Part shown: positions 1 through 8,421 of the stretch, one piece after another
How the letters are laid out: each line of letters starts with the position of its first letter
How positions within the stretch are numbered: the stretch's first letter is position 1
Origin: Thermoactinomyces vulgaris
Lineage (GTDB): Bacteria > Bacillota > Bacilli > Thermoactinomycetales > Thermoactinomycetaceae
NCBI RefSeq assembly: GCF_003688725.1
Contig: NZ_REFP01000008.1
Location: 496,001-560,000, forward strand
Length of the DNA: 64,000 nucleotides
Reading direction: 5' to 3'
Notes under the pieces: model-generated
Told to the model about the DNA's origin: nothing
What the model saw: only the letters and a program-made list of their open reading frames with translations
Database searches by the model: none
Made by a program: the position numbers and the translations under genes

Positions 1-15
1 TGATAATAAATATCA
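1..15 (+). promoter_or_regulatory. Fur-box-like palindrome upstream of the FhuF-like gene
   Basis: The first 15 bases form a 7-1-7 inverted repeat, TGATAAT-a-AATATCA, one step from the Fur half-site pair TGATAAT/ATTATCA. It ends 29 bases before the start of the FhuF-like gene, a usual place for an iron-dependent operator. The window begins exactly here, so the promoter itself cannot be seen. Regulation by Fur is inferred from the match and from the iron-related product. Confidence 0.55.
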
Positions 16-44
16 TTTTCAGCAAGCGGAAAGGGGTTTTCAAC

Positions 45-797
45 ATGCCCCCTGTCAGTTATGCAGTGGATATCTTACCGACGCAATTTCATATTGTCTT
101 TCCGGAAGAAAATGATTCCTCTTTCATGTTGCTTTCCGGGCGGGAACTGTTGAAACATGAAGTGTGCGTTCGTTTGTTGGAAGAGTGGTCGGAACGGATG
201 AAGGTGAATTCCTTGAGCGTTGTGGCTTCTCAATTTTCCAAACATTACAGTTTTACGGTTGTGGTTCCTGCTTTGTATGCGATGAGCGCATTAAATGAAC
301 GATTGGATTTTTCGCCGGACAATGTGCGGATTCAAACCACTTGGCAACATCAGCGTTTGAACATGCAATTGCAATTGCGCGATTGGAAAGCACAACCGAT
401 GAGGGAGAAAAACCGGAAGTTTTTGCGTGAGCAATTATTGACATCATTATTTACTCATCATATTGCTCCCCTTTGGCATCAATTGCACCGTCTGACCGGC
501 ATTCCTTTATCGATTTTGTGGGAAAACCTCGCCGGATATATTTATTGGTTATATGAATCCAAATTAAAAGAAGATGACCAGGTGAATCCGTCCTTGGCCC
601 AAGATGATTTTCATTATTTGCTTTCCGGGGCGGAGGCCGGCATGTTTCGCGAAAAAGTTCAACCCATTGGCCGTTACTATGCCGGTGCTCAGGCAAGAGT
701 CCGAAAAACTTGTTGTTTGTATTATCTGGCCAGTGAAGATCAGGTTTGTTGCCAAAATTGTCCGCGCTTACAACAACGCGGCCCGGCAAATGGATGA
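45..797 (+). CDS. FhuF-like ferric siderophore reductase ([2Fe-2S] protein)
   Basis: A 250-residue protein whose C-terminus carries a cysteine cluster: Cys-Cys at 223-224, Cys-Cys at 235-236 and Cys 239 followed by Pro-Arg. This is the CC-x10/11-C-x2-C signature by which FhuF-family reductases bind a [2Fe-2S] cluster to reduce ferric siderophores in the cytoplasm. The rest of the protein has no membrane segment. An AAAGGGG ribosome binding site sits about 9 bases before the ATG, and a Fur-box-like palindrome lies upstream. A terminator follows, so it is probably the last gene of an iron-uptake or siderophore unit lying left of the window. The family call rests mainly on the cysteine motif; substrate unknown. 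Confidence 0.7.
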   Translation: MPPVSYAVDILPTQFHIVFPEENDSSFMLLSGRELLKHEVCVRLLEEWSERMKVNSLSVVASQFSKHYSFTVVVPALYAMSALNERLDFSPDNVRIQTTWQHQRLNMQLQLRDWKAQPMREKNRKFLREQLLTSLFTHHIAPLWHQLHRLTGIPLSILWENLAGYIYWLYESKLKEDDQVNPSLAQDDFHYLLSGAEAGMFREKVQPIGRYYAGAQARVRKTCCLYYLASEDQVCCQNCPRLQQRGPANG

Positions 798-817
798 AAC
801 AAGGACGATATTTCAGG

Positions 818-853
818 AAAAGCCGCTTCGACATTTACCGGGAGGCGGCTTTT
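818..853 (+). terminator. Intrinsic terminator after the FhuF-like gene
   Basis: AAAAGCCGC (818-826) pairs with GCGGCTTTT (845-853) and is followed by a run of T. It separates the iron gene from csaA. Confidence 0.85.
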
Positions 854-920
854 TTTTAGAGGAAATAGCGGTTAAACCGGAAAATCAAGTAATAAGCGGT
901 CTGAAAGGAGAGGAAGGATC

Positions 921-1257
921 ATGGATTTTTGTTCGTATCAGGACTTTCAAAAAGTGGAACTGAGGATCGGGCAAATTGTCAAAGTTGCTCCTTTTCCCAA
1001 AGCCAAAAAACCCGCCTACCAATTGTGGATCGATTTTGGCGAAAAGCTGGGAGTGAAAAAAAGCAGTGCCCAAGTGACAAAACGGTATCAGCCGAAAGAG
1101 CTGGAGGGCCGGAAAGTGGTCGGTCACCAATTTGCCGCCCAAGCAGATCGCCGATTTTCAATCGGAAGTGTTGGTGCTCGGAGTTGATTCGGTCCAAGGC
1201 GGGGTGACACTCTTGGACATCGATCATGAAGCTCCTTTGGGAAGCCGGGTTTATTGA
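921..1257 (+). pseudogene. csaA: Frameshifted csaA (tRNA-binding-domain chaperone)
   Basis: The reading frame opened by the ATG at 921 encodes the N-terminal part of a CsaA-type tRNA-binding-domain protein (DFCSYQDF, VELRIGQIV, SSAQVTKRY) up to about residue 68. The C-terminal half (NLPPKQIADF, SEVLVLGV, PLGSRVY) continues without stops in another frame from about 1128 to the TGA at 1255-1257. Inserting two bases after the Gly codon at 1122-1124 restores a normal-length CsaA of about 112 residues, so the lesion looks like loss of one 'GT' unit from GGTGTCACC. CsaA is a dimeric chaperone/tRNA-binding protein implicated in protein export. Either the gene is broken or this is a sequencing error. 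A good ribosome binding site (AAAGGAGAGGAAGG) precedes it. Confidence 0.85.
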
Positions 1258-1316
1258 CAGACGGATGTTGATGAATCTGTGATCAATATGAAAAAAATCA
1301 ATCCCGCCCGTTTTTT

Positions 1317-1327
1317 TGTGCTAAAAT
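1317..1327 (+). promoter_or_regulatory. Possible extended -10 promoter for smc
   Basis: TGTGCTAAAAT contains a TGn-extended -10 hexamer (TAAAAT, 1322-1327). No convincing -35 box is seen, as is allowed for extended -10 promoters. The same TGTGCTAAAAT string occurs on the minus strand before ilvA (14243-14253). Confidence 0.4.
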
Positions 1328-1356
1328 ATATCAGTTCATACACTTTGTAAGGGTTG

Positions 1357-1395
1357 TGCTCTTTCTTTACAGACATGAGAAGAGCATTATTTTTT
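1357..1395 (+). terminator. Terminator-like hairpin in the smc leader
   Basis: TGCTCTT (1357-1363) can pair with AAGAGCA (1380-1386), and TTATTTTTT follows directly. It lies between the possible smc promoter and the smc ribosome binding site. It could terminate csaA transcripts or act as an attenuator for smc. Confidence 0.55.
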
Positions 1396-1414
1396 GGGGA
1401 GAGGAGGGCTGTTT

Positions 1415-4400
1415 GTGTATTTAAAACGACTGGAGATGAATGGTTTTAAATCCTTTGCCGACCGGACGGAATTGGAGTTTGTTCCCGGGATCACCGCCGT
1501 GGTCGGGCCGAACGGCAGCGGAAAAAGCAATGTGACCGACAGCATCCGCTGGGTACTGGGGGAACAAAGCGCCAAATCCCTGCGCGGCAATAAAATGCAG
1601 GATGTGATTTTTGCCGGCAGTGACACCCGGAAACCAGTCGGTTTTTGTGAAGTCTCGATGACGTTTGATAATTCGGATCACCGCCTGCCCCTGGATTATT
1701 CCGAAGTGACTATCACCCGGAGGGTTTACCGTTCAGGGGAAAGCGAGTATCTCTTGAATAAACAACCCTGCCGGTTGAGAGACATTCATGAGCTGTTCAT
1801 GGACACCGGAATCGGGAAAGATGCCTACTCCATGATTGGGCAAGGCAAGATTGATGAAATTTTAAGCTCAAAATCCGAAGACCGCCGCATTATTTTTGAA
1901 GAGGCGGCCGGGATTGTCAAATACAAAACGAGGAAAAAAGAAGCCGAAAAAAAACTGGAGGACACCGAACAAAACCTGGCGCGCATCCATGATCTGATCC
2001 ATGAAATTGAAAGCCAGGTGGAGCCTTTAAAAGAACAGGCCGATAAAGCCCAAAGATTTAAAGAATTGAAAGAAACCTTGAAAAATGTGGAGATCGGCTT
2101 ATATATACATAAAATTGAATCGTTGCACGATGAATGGGAAAAAGTGACGACGCAAGCGAAAAAATTGAAAAATACACAGGTTTCACTGGCGGCCGAAATC
2201 ACAAAAAAAGAAACCGCTTTGGAAGAATTAAAACAAACACTGCACGAAGTGGAGACCCAATGGGAACAGGTCCAAACCCGTTTGATCACCATCAGCGAAG
2301 AGCTGGAAAAAGCGGAAGGACAAAAAGAAGTGCAATTGGAGCGGGTGAAAAACCGCAAAGAAAACAGACAACAATTAATTGAACGGATTTCCCTGTTGAA
2401 GGAAGAATTAAAGCGGTTGAAAAGCGAAGAAGAGCAGGCAGCCGGGGAACTGGAGCGGAAAAAACAAGAATTAAAGGAAAAGGAAAAAGAGCTTGCGGTA
2501 TTTAAATTGCGACTGACGGGAGTCACCGGTGATGAGGGCGAGCAGCTGCAATCATTAAATGAGAAGTGGCAGGCCCATGAGAAAAAATTGGTGGCTCTTT
2601 CCAGTGAAAAGCAATATACGAAAGATCACCTCAAACAGTTAAAAGAACGGGCCCGGTCGCTCGGTGAGACGAAAAAGCAATTGGAGAAAGAGGAAGAAGA
2701 ACACGAAAAGCAATCGGAACAATTGGCCGCTTCAATCCATGAAGTGGAGCAGGCATTGAAACAGGCGGCGGATGAAGTGCGCACCCTTGCGGAAGAACGC
2801 GAACGGTTGGAAGAAGAAGAGAAAAAATGGACGGGGGAATTGCGCCAAGCCGAGCAGGTGTTTAACCGCCTCCGCTCCCAGTTGGAATGGATGAGGGAAG
2901 TGGAAGCGGAGCATCAAGGGTTTATGCAAGGAGTGAAAGAAGTTTTGCGTGCCCGTGACCGGGGCGTTCCTTCTTTGAAGGGGGTTCACGGGGCGGTGGC
3001 CGAACTCCTTCAGGTGCCGGAAGAATATGAGGCGGCGCTGGAAACCGCTTTGGGAAGTGCATTGCAACATATCGTCGTGGAAGATGAAGCCACCGGACGC
3101 GGCGGAATCCGGTATTTAAAAGAAAGAAGATTGGGACGGGCCACTTTTTTGCCGCTTTCTGTCATCAAGCCACGGAACATGGAGTCATGGGAATTGGACA
3201 GTTGCCGCCGGGTGGACGGTTTTGTGGGCGTCGGGTCCGACTTGATTCAGTATGATCCGCGTTACCAAGCATTGTTTTCTTATTTGTTGGGCAGAGTGGT
3301 TGTGACACGGACCCTGGAACAGGCCAATCAACTGGCGCGGATTTTATCTTACCGCTACCGGGTGGTGACCCTGGATGGAGACGTTGTCAATCCCGGGGGA
3401 TCGATGACGGGAGGAAGCCGCAAACAAAGCAAAACCAATCTTCTGGGCCGAAACCGCCAATTGGAAGAATTGGAAACCCGGTTGAAAGATGCCGAAACAA
3501 AGGTGCGCCAAGTACAGCAGACCTTGGATGAGATCAACCGCCGCAAGCAGGAATTGGAAGACAAGTGGGAACAGGTCCGCAAACAAGGAGAAGAGCGGAG
3601 GCTGAGAGAACAGGAGCTGCGCAGCCGAGAACGCGAATGGTCTTTGGCCCGGCAAAATGTGGTGCAGAAAAAAGAAGAAATCCTGGCAGAGATCGGGCAG
3701 GTGCAAAAGCAAAAAGAAGCTTACCGTGCGCAGTTGGAAAACATCGACCGGGAAATCGCCGCGTTGCAAAAAGAGCAGGAAGCTCTTGAACAACTGCTGA
3801 AAGAGTCGCAGGAAAAAGCAAAAGAGCAGGCCCACACCCGGGAGGAAGTCAGCGAAAAAATTACGGAATTGCGCATTCAAGTGGCCCAAGTCAGCCAGGA
3901 GATCACAAACTTGGAACAAAACTTGCATCGCACGCGGAAAGAAATCAAGCGGGTCACCGGTCAAAAAGAAGCGGCCGCCGGGGAACTGGAGGCGCTCGAA
4001 GACCATCAGGAGAATAACCAGGTTCAAATGGACCGGTTGGAAGAAACCATCCGGCATCTCAAAGAAAACAAAGAGCAAGTCCAGATGCAATTGAATGAAA
4101 TCCGCAAGCGGCGTGAACAGATGTTGCTCATGCGGGAGAGCCAGGAAAAAGAAGTCAGACAGATGCAACAGTCGCACCGGCAACAGGAGCAAGATTTGCA
4201 TGAATTGGAAGTGCGCGGCAACCGCCTGGATGTGGAATTGAATCACCTGTTGAACAAGTTGGCGGAAGAATATGAGATCAGTTTCGAACGGGCCAAGCAA
4301 CAGTATCCCGTCCCGGAAGAACCCAAACAGGCGGAAAAGGAAGTCCGTTCACTGAAAGGAAAAATCGCCGCCCTCGGCGATGTCAACCTGGGAGCGATTG

Positions 4401-5005
4401 AAGAGTATGAACGGTTGAAAGAACGTTACGACTTTCTGAAATCGCAAGAAACCGACTTGCTGGAAGCCAAAGAAAAACTTTTTGAGATTATCCATCAATT
4501 GGTTGAAGAAATGGGCCGGCGGTTTGAAGAAAGTTTTGAACTGATCCGCATCGAGTTTCAAGATGTGTTTGTGAAAATGTTTGGCGGCGGCCGGGCCGAT
4601 TTGAAACTCAGCGAGCCGGACAATCTCTTGGAGACCGGCATTGACATTATTGCACAGCCACCCGGAAAAAAATTGCAAAACCTGAATCTGCTCTCCGGCG
4701 GGGAAAGAGCCCTTGCGGCGTTGGCACTTTTGTTTGCGGTGCTCCGGATCAAGCCGGTTCCGTTTTGTGTGCTGGATGAGGTGGACGCGGCTTTGGATGA
4801 AGCCAATCTGACGAGATACACGCAATATATGCAGGAATTTTCGGGGGAAACGCAGTTTATTATTATCACCCATCGTAAACATACCATGGAAGGTGCCGAT
4901 GTGTTGTATGGAATTACCATGCAGGAATCGGGCGTATCCAAACTGGTATCGGTGAAGCTGGAAGAGTATGATGATAAAGTGGAAGTTGCCGCCACAAAGG
5001 AATAA
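1415..5005 (+). CDS. smc: Chromosome partition protein SMC
   Basis: A 1196-residue SMC ATPase that with ScpA and ScpB forms the condensin-like complex organising newly replicated origins. Seen: the N-terminal motif LKRLEMNGFKSFADR, Walker A GPNGSGKS at 31-38, a first coiled coil to about 500, the hinge at roughly 520-680 with glycine-rich GGSMTGGSR at its end, a second coiled coil, the ABC signature LLSGGERALAALALLF near 1090 and Walker B PFCVLDEVDAALDEAN near 1115. Length is typical. The GTG start at 1415 is chosen because GAGAGGAGGG ends 6 bases before it and the protein then begins as other SMCs do. ftsY follows 22 bases downstream. Unlike in Bacillus subtilis, rnc and acpP do not precede it. 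Confidence 0.98.
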   Translation: MYLKRLEMNGFKSFADRTELEFVPGITAVVGPNGSGKSNVTDSIRWVLGEQSAKSLRGNKMQDVIFAGSDTRKPVGFCEVSMTFDNSDHRLPLDYSEVTITRRVYRSGESEYLLNKQPCRLRDIHELFMDTGIGKDAYSMIGQGKIDEILSSKSEDRRIIFEEAAGIVKYKTRKKEAEKKLEDTEQNLARIHDLIHEIESQVEPLKEQADKAQRFKELKETLKNVEIGLYIHKIESLHDEWEKVTTQAKKLKNTQVSLAAEITKKETALEELKQTLHEVETQWEQVQTRLITISEELEKAEGQKEVQLERVKNRKENRQQLIERISLLKEELKRLKSEEEQAAGELERKKQELKEKEKELAVFKLRLTGVTGDEGEQLQSLNEKWQAHEKKLVALSSEKQYTKDHLKQLKERARSLGETKKQLEKEEEEHEKQSEQLAASIHEVEQALKQAADEVRTLAEERERLEEEEKKWTGELRQAEQVFNRLRSQLEWMREVEAEHQGFMQGVKEVLRARDRGVPSLKGVHGAVAELLQVPEEYEAALETALGSALQHIVVEDEATGRGGIRYLKERRLGRATFLPLSVIKPRNMESWELDSCRRVDGFVGVGSDLIQYDPRYQALFSYLLGRVVVTRTLEQANQLARILSYRYRVVTLDGDVVNPGGSMTGGSRKQSKTNLLGRNRQLEELETRLKDAETKVRQVQQTLDEINRRKQELEDKWEQVRKQGEERRLREQELRSREREWSLARQNVVQKKEEILAEIGQVQKQKEAYRAQLENIDREIAALQKEQEALEQLLKESQEKAKEQAHTREEVSEKITELRIQVAQVSQEITNLEQNLHRTRKEIKRVTGQKEAAAGELEALEDHQENNQVQMDRLEETIRHLKENKEQVQMQLNEIRKRREQMLLMRESQEKEVRQMQQSHRQQEQDLHELEVRGNRLDVELNHLLNKLAEEYEISFERAKQQYPVPEEPKQAEKEVRSLKGKIAALGDVNLGAIEEYERLKERYDFLKSQETDLLEAKEKLFEIIHQLVEEMGRRFEESFELIRIEFQDVFVKMFGGGRADLKLSEPDNLLETGIDIIAQPPGKKLQNLNLLSGGERALAALALLFAVLRIKPVPFCVLDEVDAALDEANLTRYTQYMQEFSGETQFIIITHRKHTMEGADVLYGITMQESGVSKLVSVKLEEYDDKVEVAATKE

Positions 5006-5027
5006 TGCAAGAGATGGGAGGAACAAC

Positions 5028-6020
5028 ATGAGTTTTTTCCGGAAATTAAAGGATCGCGTGTCCAAAAAAACGGAGACGGTCACCCAGAAGTTTGTGACCG
5101 GATTGAGCACGAGCAGGGATCAATTTGTCGGGGCCATCTCCAACCTGTTCAGCGGACGCAGCAAAATTGACGAGGATTTGTATGAAGAATTGGAGGAAAT
5201 TCTCATTGGCGCCGATGTGGGGGTCCAAACCACGATGTACTTGGTGGAGCGTCTGCGCGATGAGGTGAAAGAGCGGAAAATCAAAGACCCCGTGGAATTA
5301 AAACCGCTGTTGTCGGAATTGATCGCCGAGATTCTCACGAAGGATGAAGAGGAACAGGGATTGCGGTTTAATGAAGACGGCCTGACGGTCTTTTTGTTCG
5401 TGGGAGTCAACGGTGTCGGAAAAACCACCACGATCGGAAAACTGGCACACCGGCTTAAGAATGAAGGGAAGAAAGTGGTGTTGGCCGCGGGAGACACCTT
5501 TCGCGCCGGGGCCATTGAACAACTGGAAACCTGGGGCCGACGTGCCGGGGTGGATGTGATCAAACATCAAGCCGGTTCCGATCCGGCGGCGGTCATTTAT
5601 GACGGCATTCAGGCGGCCAAGTCCCGCAAAGCGGATGTATTGCTTTGTGATACGGCCGGCCGGCTGCAAAACAAAGTGAATTTGATGGAAGAGTTGAAAA
5701 AAGTTCACCGCGTGGTGACCCGGGAGGTGCCCGGAGCGCCGCATGAGGTTTTATTGGTGCTGGATGCCACCACCGGACAAAATGCATTGGTACAAGCGAA
5801 ACAATTCCGGCAAGCCGTCAATGTTTCCGGAATCGTCCTGACCAAACTGGACGGCACGGCCAAAGGCGGAATCGTGATTGCCATTGACCATGAGCTGGGA
5901 TTGCCCGTGAAATTGGTCGGGCTGGGGGAACAGGCGGATGACTTGCAGGAATTTGATTCTGAACAATTTTTGCACGCCTTGCTGCAGGACATGATGGAAG
6001 AGGAAGCTTCCGAAGGCTGA
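5028..6020 (+). CDS. ftsY: Signal recognition particle receptor FtsY
   Basis: A 330-residue SRP GTPase that docks Ffh-ribosome complexes at the membrane for co-translational insertion. After a short basic N-terminus (MSFFRKLKDRVSKK) comes the NG domain: helical N domain to about 110, P-loop GVNGVGKTT near 126, DTAGR, and TKLDGTAKGG. The long acidic A domain of Escherichia coli FtsY is missing, as in other Bacilli. The ATG at 5028 follows GGGAGGAAC; a longer frame opening inside smc is not needed. It lies directly after smc and before ylxM-ffh, so the SRP genes are grouped. Confidence 0.97.
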   Translation: MSFFRKLKDRVSKKTETVTQKFVTGLSTSRDQFVGAISNLFSGRSKIDEDLYEELEEILIGADVGVQTTMYLVERLRDEVKERKIKDPVELKPLLSELIAEILTKDEEEQGLRFNEDGLTVFLFVGVNGVGKTTTIGKLAHRLKNEGKKVVLAAGDTFRAGAIEQLETWGRRAGVDVIKHQAGSDPAAVIYDGIQAAKSRKADVLLCDTAGRLQNKVNLMEELKKVHRVVTREVPGAPHEVLLVLDATTGQNALVQAKQFRQAVNVSGIVLTKLDGTAKGGIVIAIDHELGLPVKLVGLGEQADDLQEFDSEQFLHALLQDMMEEEASEG

Positions 6021-6034
6021 AAAATTTTCTCTTG

Positions 6035-6076
6035 CAAGGAAAAATCCTTGACATCGCTTTGGGTCTCCGATATATT
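6035..6076 (+). promoter_or_regulatory. Sigma-A promoter of ylxM-ffh with a hairpin across the -35
   Basis: TTGACA (6048-6053), a 17-base spacer and TATATT (6071-6076) form a near-consensus sigma-A promoter. A perfect 6-bp inverted repeat, CAAGGA (6035-6040) and TCCTTG (6045-6050) with an AAAA loop, overlaps the -35 box and could be an operator or a weak end-of-ftsY hairpin. Confidence 0.75.
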
Positions 6077-6126
6077 ATACAACCGTAAAGGTTATTGCCT
6101 TGACGGCGTTTGGGGGGATCACTCCC

Positions 6127-6459
6127 GTGTTGGATCAAACTACCCAAATGAATTTGCTTTATGATTTTTACGGCACGTTGTTGACGGAAAAACAACGTTC
6201 GTTGCTTGAACTATATTATGTGGAAGACTGGTCATTGGGTGAAATCGCTGAGCATCAGGGAGTCTCCCGACAGGCAGTCTATGAGGCGATTAAGCGAGCC
6301 CAATCCACCATGCTTGATTTGGAAAAAAGTTTGGGATTGGTGAAAAGTCACCTGAAACGGCAACAATTGATCGAAACGATCAAGAGCCGGTTAGATCAAA
6401 TGCCAGAAGCAGCCAAAGCAATCGGGCCGTTGATCCGGGAGTTGGAGAAGCTCGATTAA
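6127..6459 (+). CDS. ylxM: SRP-associated helix-turn-helix protein YlxM
   Basis: A 110-residue sigma-70 region-4-like helix-turn-helix protein of the YlxM/p13 family, encoded next to ffh in nearly all Firmicutes and reported to modulate the SRP GTPase cycle. Seen: LLTEKQRSLLELYYVEDWSLGE followed by the recognition helix GVSRQAVYEAIKRA, then a coiled C-terminal tail. The GTG at 6127 is chosen because GGGGGGATC precedes it at proper distance; TTG at 6130 is possible. It has its own promoter and lies 25 bases before ffh. Confidence 0.93.
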   Translation: MLDQTTQMNLLYDFYGTLLTEKQRSLLELYYVEDWSLGEIAEHQGVSRQAVYEAIKRAQSTMLDLEKSLGLVKSHLKRQQLIETIKSRLDQMPEAAKAIGPLIRELEKLD

Positions 6460-6484
6460 TCAGCCATGTGAGGAGGGGGCCATC

Positions 6485-7834
6485 ATGGCGTTTGAAGGTT
6501 TATCGGAAAGACTGCAATCCGTCATGCGGAAGTTGCGTGGCAAGGGGAAAGTGACTGAAGCGGATGTAAAAGAAGCGATGCGGGAAGTCCGCTTGGCATT
6601 GCTCGAAGCGGATGTGAACTTCAAAGTCGTGAAACAGTTCATCGACCGTGTGAAAGAGCGGGCGGTCGGACAAGAAGTGATGAAAAGTTTAACCCCCGGC
6701 CAGCAAGTGATCAAAGTGGTGAATGAAGAGTTGACCCGGCTGATGGGGGGAGAACAAAGCAAACTGCATCAAGCCCAGAAGTCACCGACGATCATCATGA
6801 TGGTTGGATTGCAGGGTGCCGGTAAAACGACCACTTCTGGCAAATTGGCCCGCTATCTCAAAAAGCAGAATCGCCGTGCCCTCTTGGTGGCGGGAGACGT
6901 TTACCGGCCGGCGGCGATCAGACAATTGGAAGTGTTGGGGGAAAGTTTGGACACGCCCGTTTTCTCCATGGGAGATCAAGAAAGCCCCGTGGTGATCGCG
7001 GAGAAAGGCGTCCAAAAGGCCAAAGAAGAAGGCTTTGATTATGTCATCATCGATACGGCGGGGCGCCTGCACATCGATGATGAGATGATGGACGAGTTGA
7101 GGCAGATCCGCGAAAAAATTTCGCCGCATGAAATCCTGCTTGTGGTGGATGCGATGACCGGGCAGGATGCGGTCAATGTGGCAGAACACTTTCATCAGCA
7201 ACTGGGGCTGACGGGTGTGGTTCTGACGAAGCTGGATGGCGACACCCGCGGAGGAGCGGCTTTATCCGTCAAAGCGGTGACCGATTGCCCGATCAAATTT
7301 GTCGGAACGGGGGAAAAAACGGATTCGCTTGAACCGTTCTTCCCGGACCGGATGGCATCCCGCATTTTGGGAATGGGCGACGTGCTGACGTTGATCGAAA
7401 AAGCCCAGTCTGCGGTGGATGAGGAAAAAGCCAAAGAGATGGAACGGAAAATGCGCACCTTGTCTTTTACTTTTGATGATTTTTTGGATCAATTGCAACA
7501 AGTGCGCAAGATGGGCCCGCTCGAGGACATGCTTTCCATGTTGCCGGGAGCGGGGGCGATGAAAGGTTTGAAAAACGTTCAAGTGGATGAAAAACAGCTG
7601 GTGAAAGTCGAAGCGATCATCCGTTCCATGACGCCACAGGAAAAATCCCATCCGGAAATCATCAATGCCAGCCGGCGCAAAAGGATTGCACAAGGCAGCG
7701 GTACCACGGTGCAAGATGTGAATCGCCTGTTGAAGCAATTTAATGACATGAAGAAAATGATGAAGCAATTCTCCCAAATGGCAAAAGGCGGGAAGAAGAG
7801 AAAACGCAGAGGTTTTCCTTTCCCCTTTATGTGA
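6485..7834 (+). CDS. ffh: Signal recognition particle protein Ffh
   Basis: A 449-residue GTPase that binds signal sequences and 4.5S/6S RNA. Seen: the N domain, P-loop GLQGAGKTTT near 110, DTAGRLHID, TKLDGDTRGG, and the methionine-rich M domain from about 300 (KMGPLEDMLSMLPG) containing the RNA-binding segment KRIAQGSGT. The tail is basic and ends KKRKRRGFPFPFM. Length matches the family. AGGAGGGGG lies 6 bases before the ATG. The 4.5S RNA gene was not seen in the window. Confidence 0.98.
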   Translation: MAFEGLSERLQSVMRKLRGKGKVTEADVKEAMREVRLALLEADVNFKVVKQFIDRVKERAVGQEVMKSLTPGQQVIKVVNEELTRLMGGEQSKLHQAQKSPTIIMMVGLQGAGKTTTSGKLARYLKKQNRRALLVAGDVYRPAAIRQLEVLGESLDTPVFSMGDQESPVVIAEKGVQKAKEEGFDYVIIDTAGRLHIDDEMMDELRQIREKISPHEILLVVDAMTGQDAVNVAEHFHQQLGLTGVVLTKLDGDTRGGAALSVKAVTDCPIKFVGTGEKTDSLEPFFPDRMASRILGMGDVLTLIEKAQSAVDEEKAKEMERKMRTLSFTFDDFLDQLQQVRKMGPLEDMLSMLPGAGAMKGLKNVQVDEKQLVKVEAIIRSMTPQEKSHPEIINASRRKRIAQGSGTTVQDVNRLLKQFNDMKKMMKQFSQMAKGGKKRKRRGFPFPFM

Positions 7835-7873
7835 TAAACATCATTCTTGACTTTGATGAGGAGGTGAAAAGTG

Positions 7874-8146
7874 ATGGCAGTGAAAATTCGTTTGAGAAGA
7901 ATGGGAGCCAAAAAAGCACCATTTTATCGTGTGGTCGTGGCTGATTCCCGCGCTCCCCGTGACGGACGTTCCATTGACGAAATCGGATACTACAATCCGA
8001 TCACGGAACCGGCCACAGTGAAAATCGACGAAGAAAAAGCCCTCTCTTGGTTGGCCAAAGGTGCGCAACCTTCCGACACGGTTCGCAACCTGTTCAAAAG
8101 AGAAGGGATTCTGAAAAAAGTTCACGAACAAAAACATGGCAAATAA
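7874..8146 (+). CDS. rpsP: 30S ribosomal protein S16
   Basis: A 90-residue S16, an early-assembly 30S protein. It begins [20 protein letters not shown] and contains the conserved [12 protein letters not shown] segment. The ATG at 7874 is preferred to the adjoining GTG at 7871 because S16 proteins begin MAVKIR; GAGGAGGTG lies 5 or more bases upstream. The order rpsP-khpA-rimM-trmD-rplS is the standard one. Confidence 0.97.
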   Translation: MAVKIRLRRMGAKKAPFYRVVVADSRAPRDGRSIDEIGYYNPITEPATVKIDEEKALSWLAKGAQPSDTVRNLFKREGILKKVHEQKHGK

Positions 8147-8178
8147 TGAAATGGTCTTGATCCGACAGGAGGACCAAG

Positions 8179-8421
8179 ATGAAAGAACTGAAAGAACTGA
8201 TTGAATACATGGCGGCGCCACTGGTCGACCATCCGGAAGAAATCCGGGTGGATGAAGTGGAGAAAGATGATGTCATCATCTACCGATTGTCCGTCACCAA
8301 AGAGGATTTGGGAAAGGTTATCGGCAAACAGGGACGGGTTGTGCAGGCGATCCGTTCCGTGGCCAAAGCTGCTGCCTGGAAGGAGAAGAAACGGGTATGG
8401 GTGGAAATCATGAATACTTAA
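8179..8421 (+). CDS. khpA: KH-domain RNA-binding protein KhpA (YlqC)
   Basis: An 80-residue protein consisting of one KH domain with the RNA-binding GxxG loop in GKVIGKQGRVVQAIR. KhpA pairs with KhpB and affects cell-division and envelope transcripts in Firmicutes. ACAGGAGGACC lies before the ATG. The C-terminal 25 bases overlap the start of rimM, suggesting coupled translation. Confidence 0.93.
   Translation: MKELKELIEYMAAPLVDHPEEIRVDEVEKDDVIIYRLSVTKEDLGKVIGKQGRVVQAIRSVAKAAAWKEKKRVWVEIMNT

Noticed and set aside
2732-3070. Minus-strand frames inside smc (and similar in ffh, pyc, topA)
   Set aside because: Antisense shadows in genes with high G+C third positions.
3344-4300. 318-codon open frame on the minus strand opposite smc
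   Set aside because: It is the shadow of the smc coiled coil (Glu/Lys-rich codons read backwards give Phe/Leu). No ribosome binding site, no family pattern.
4349-5110. 253-codon minus-strand frame across the smc/ftsY junction
   Set aside because: Antisense to two certain genes, with no start signals.
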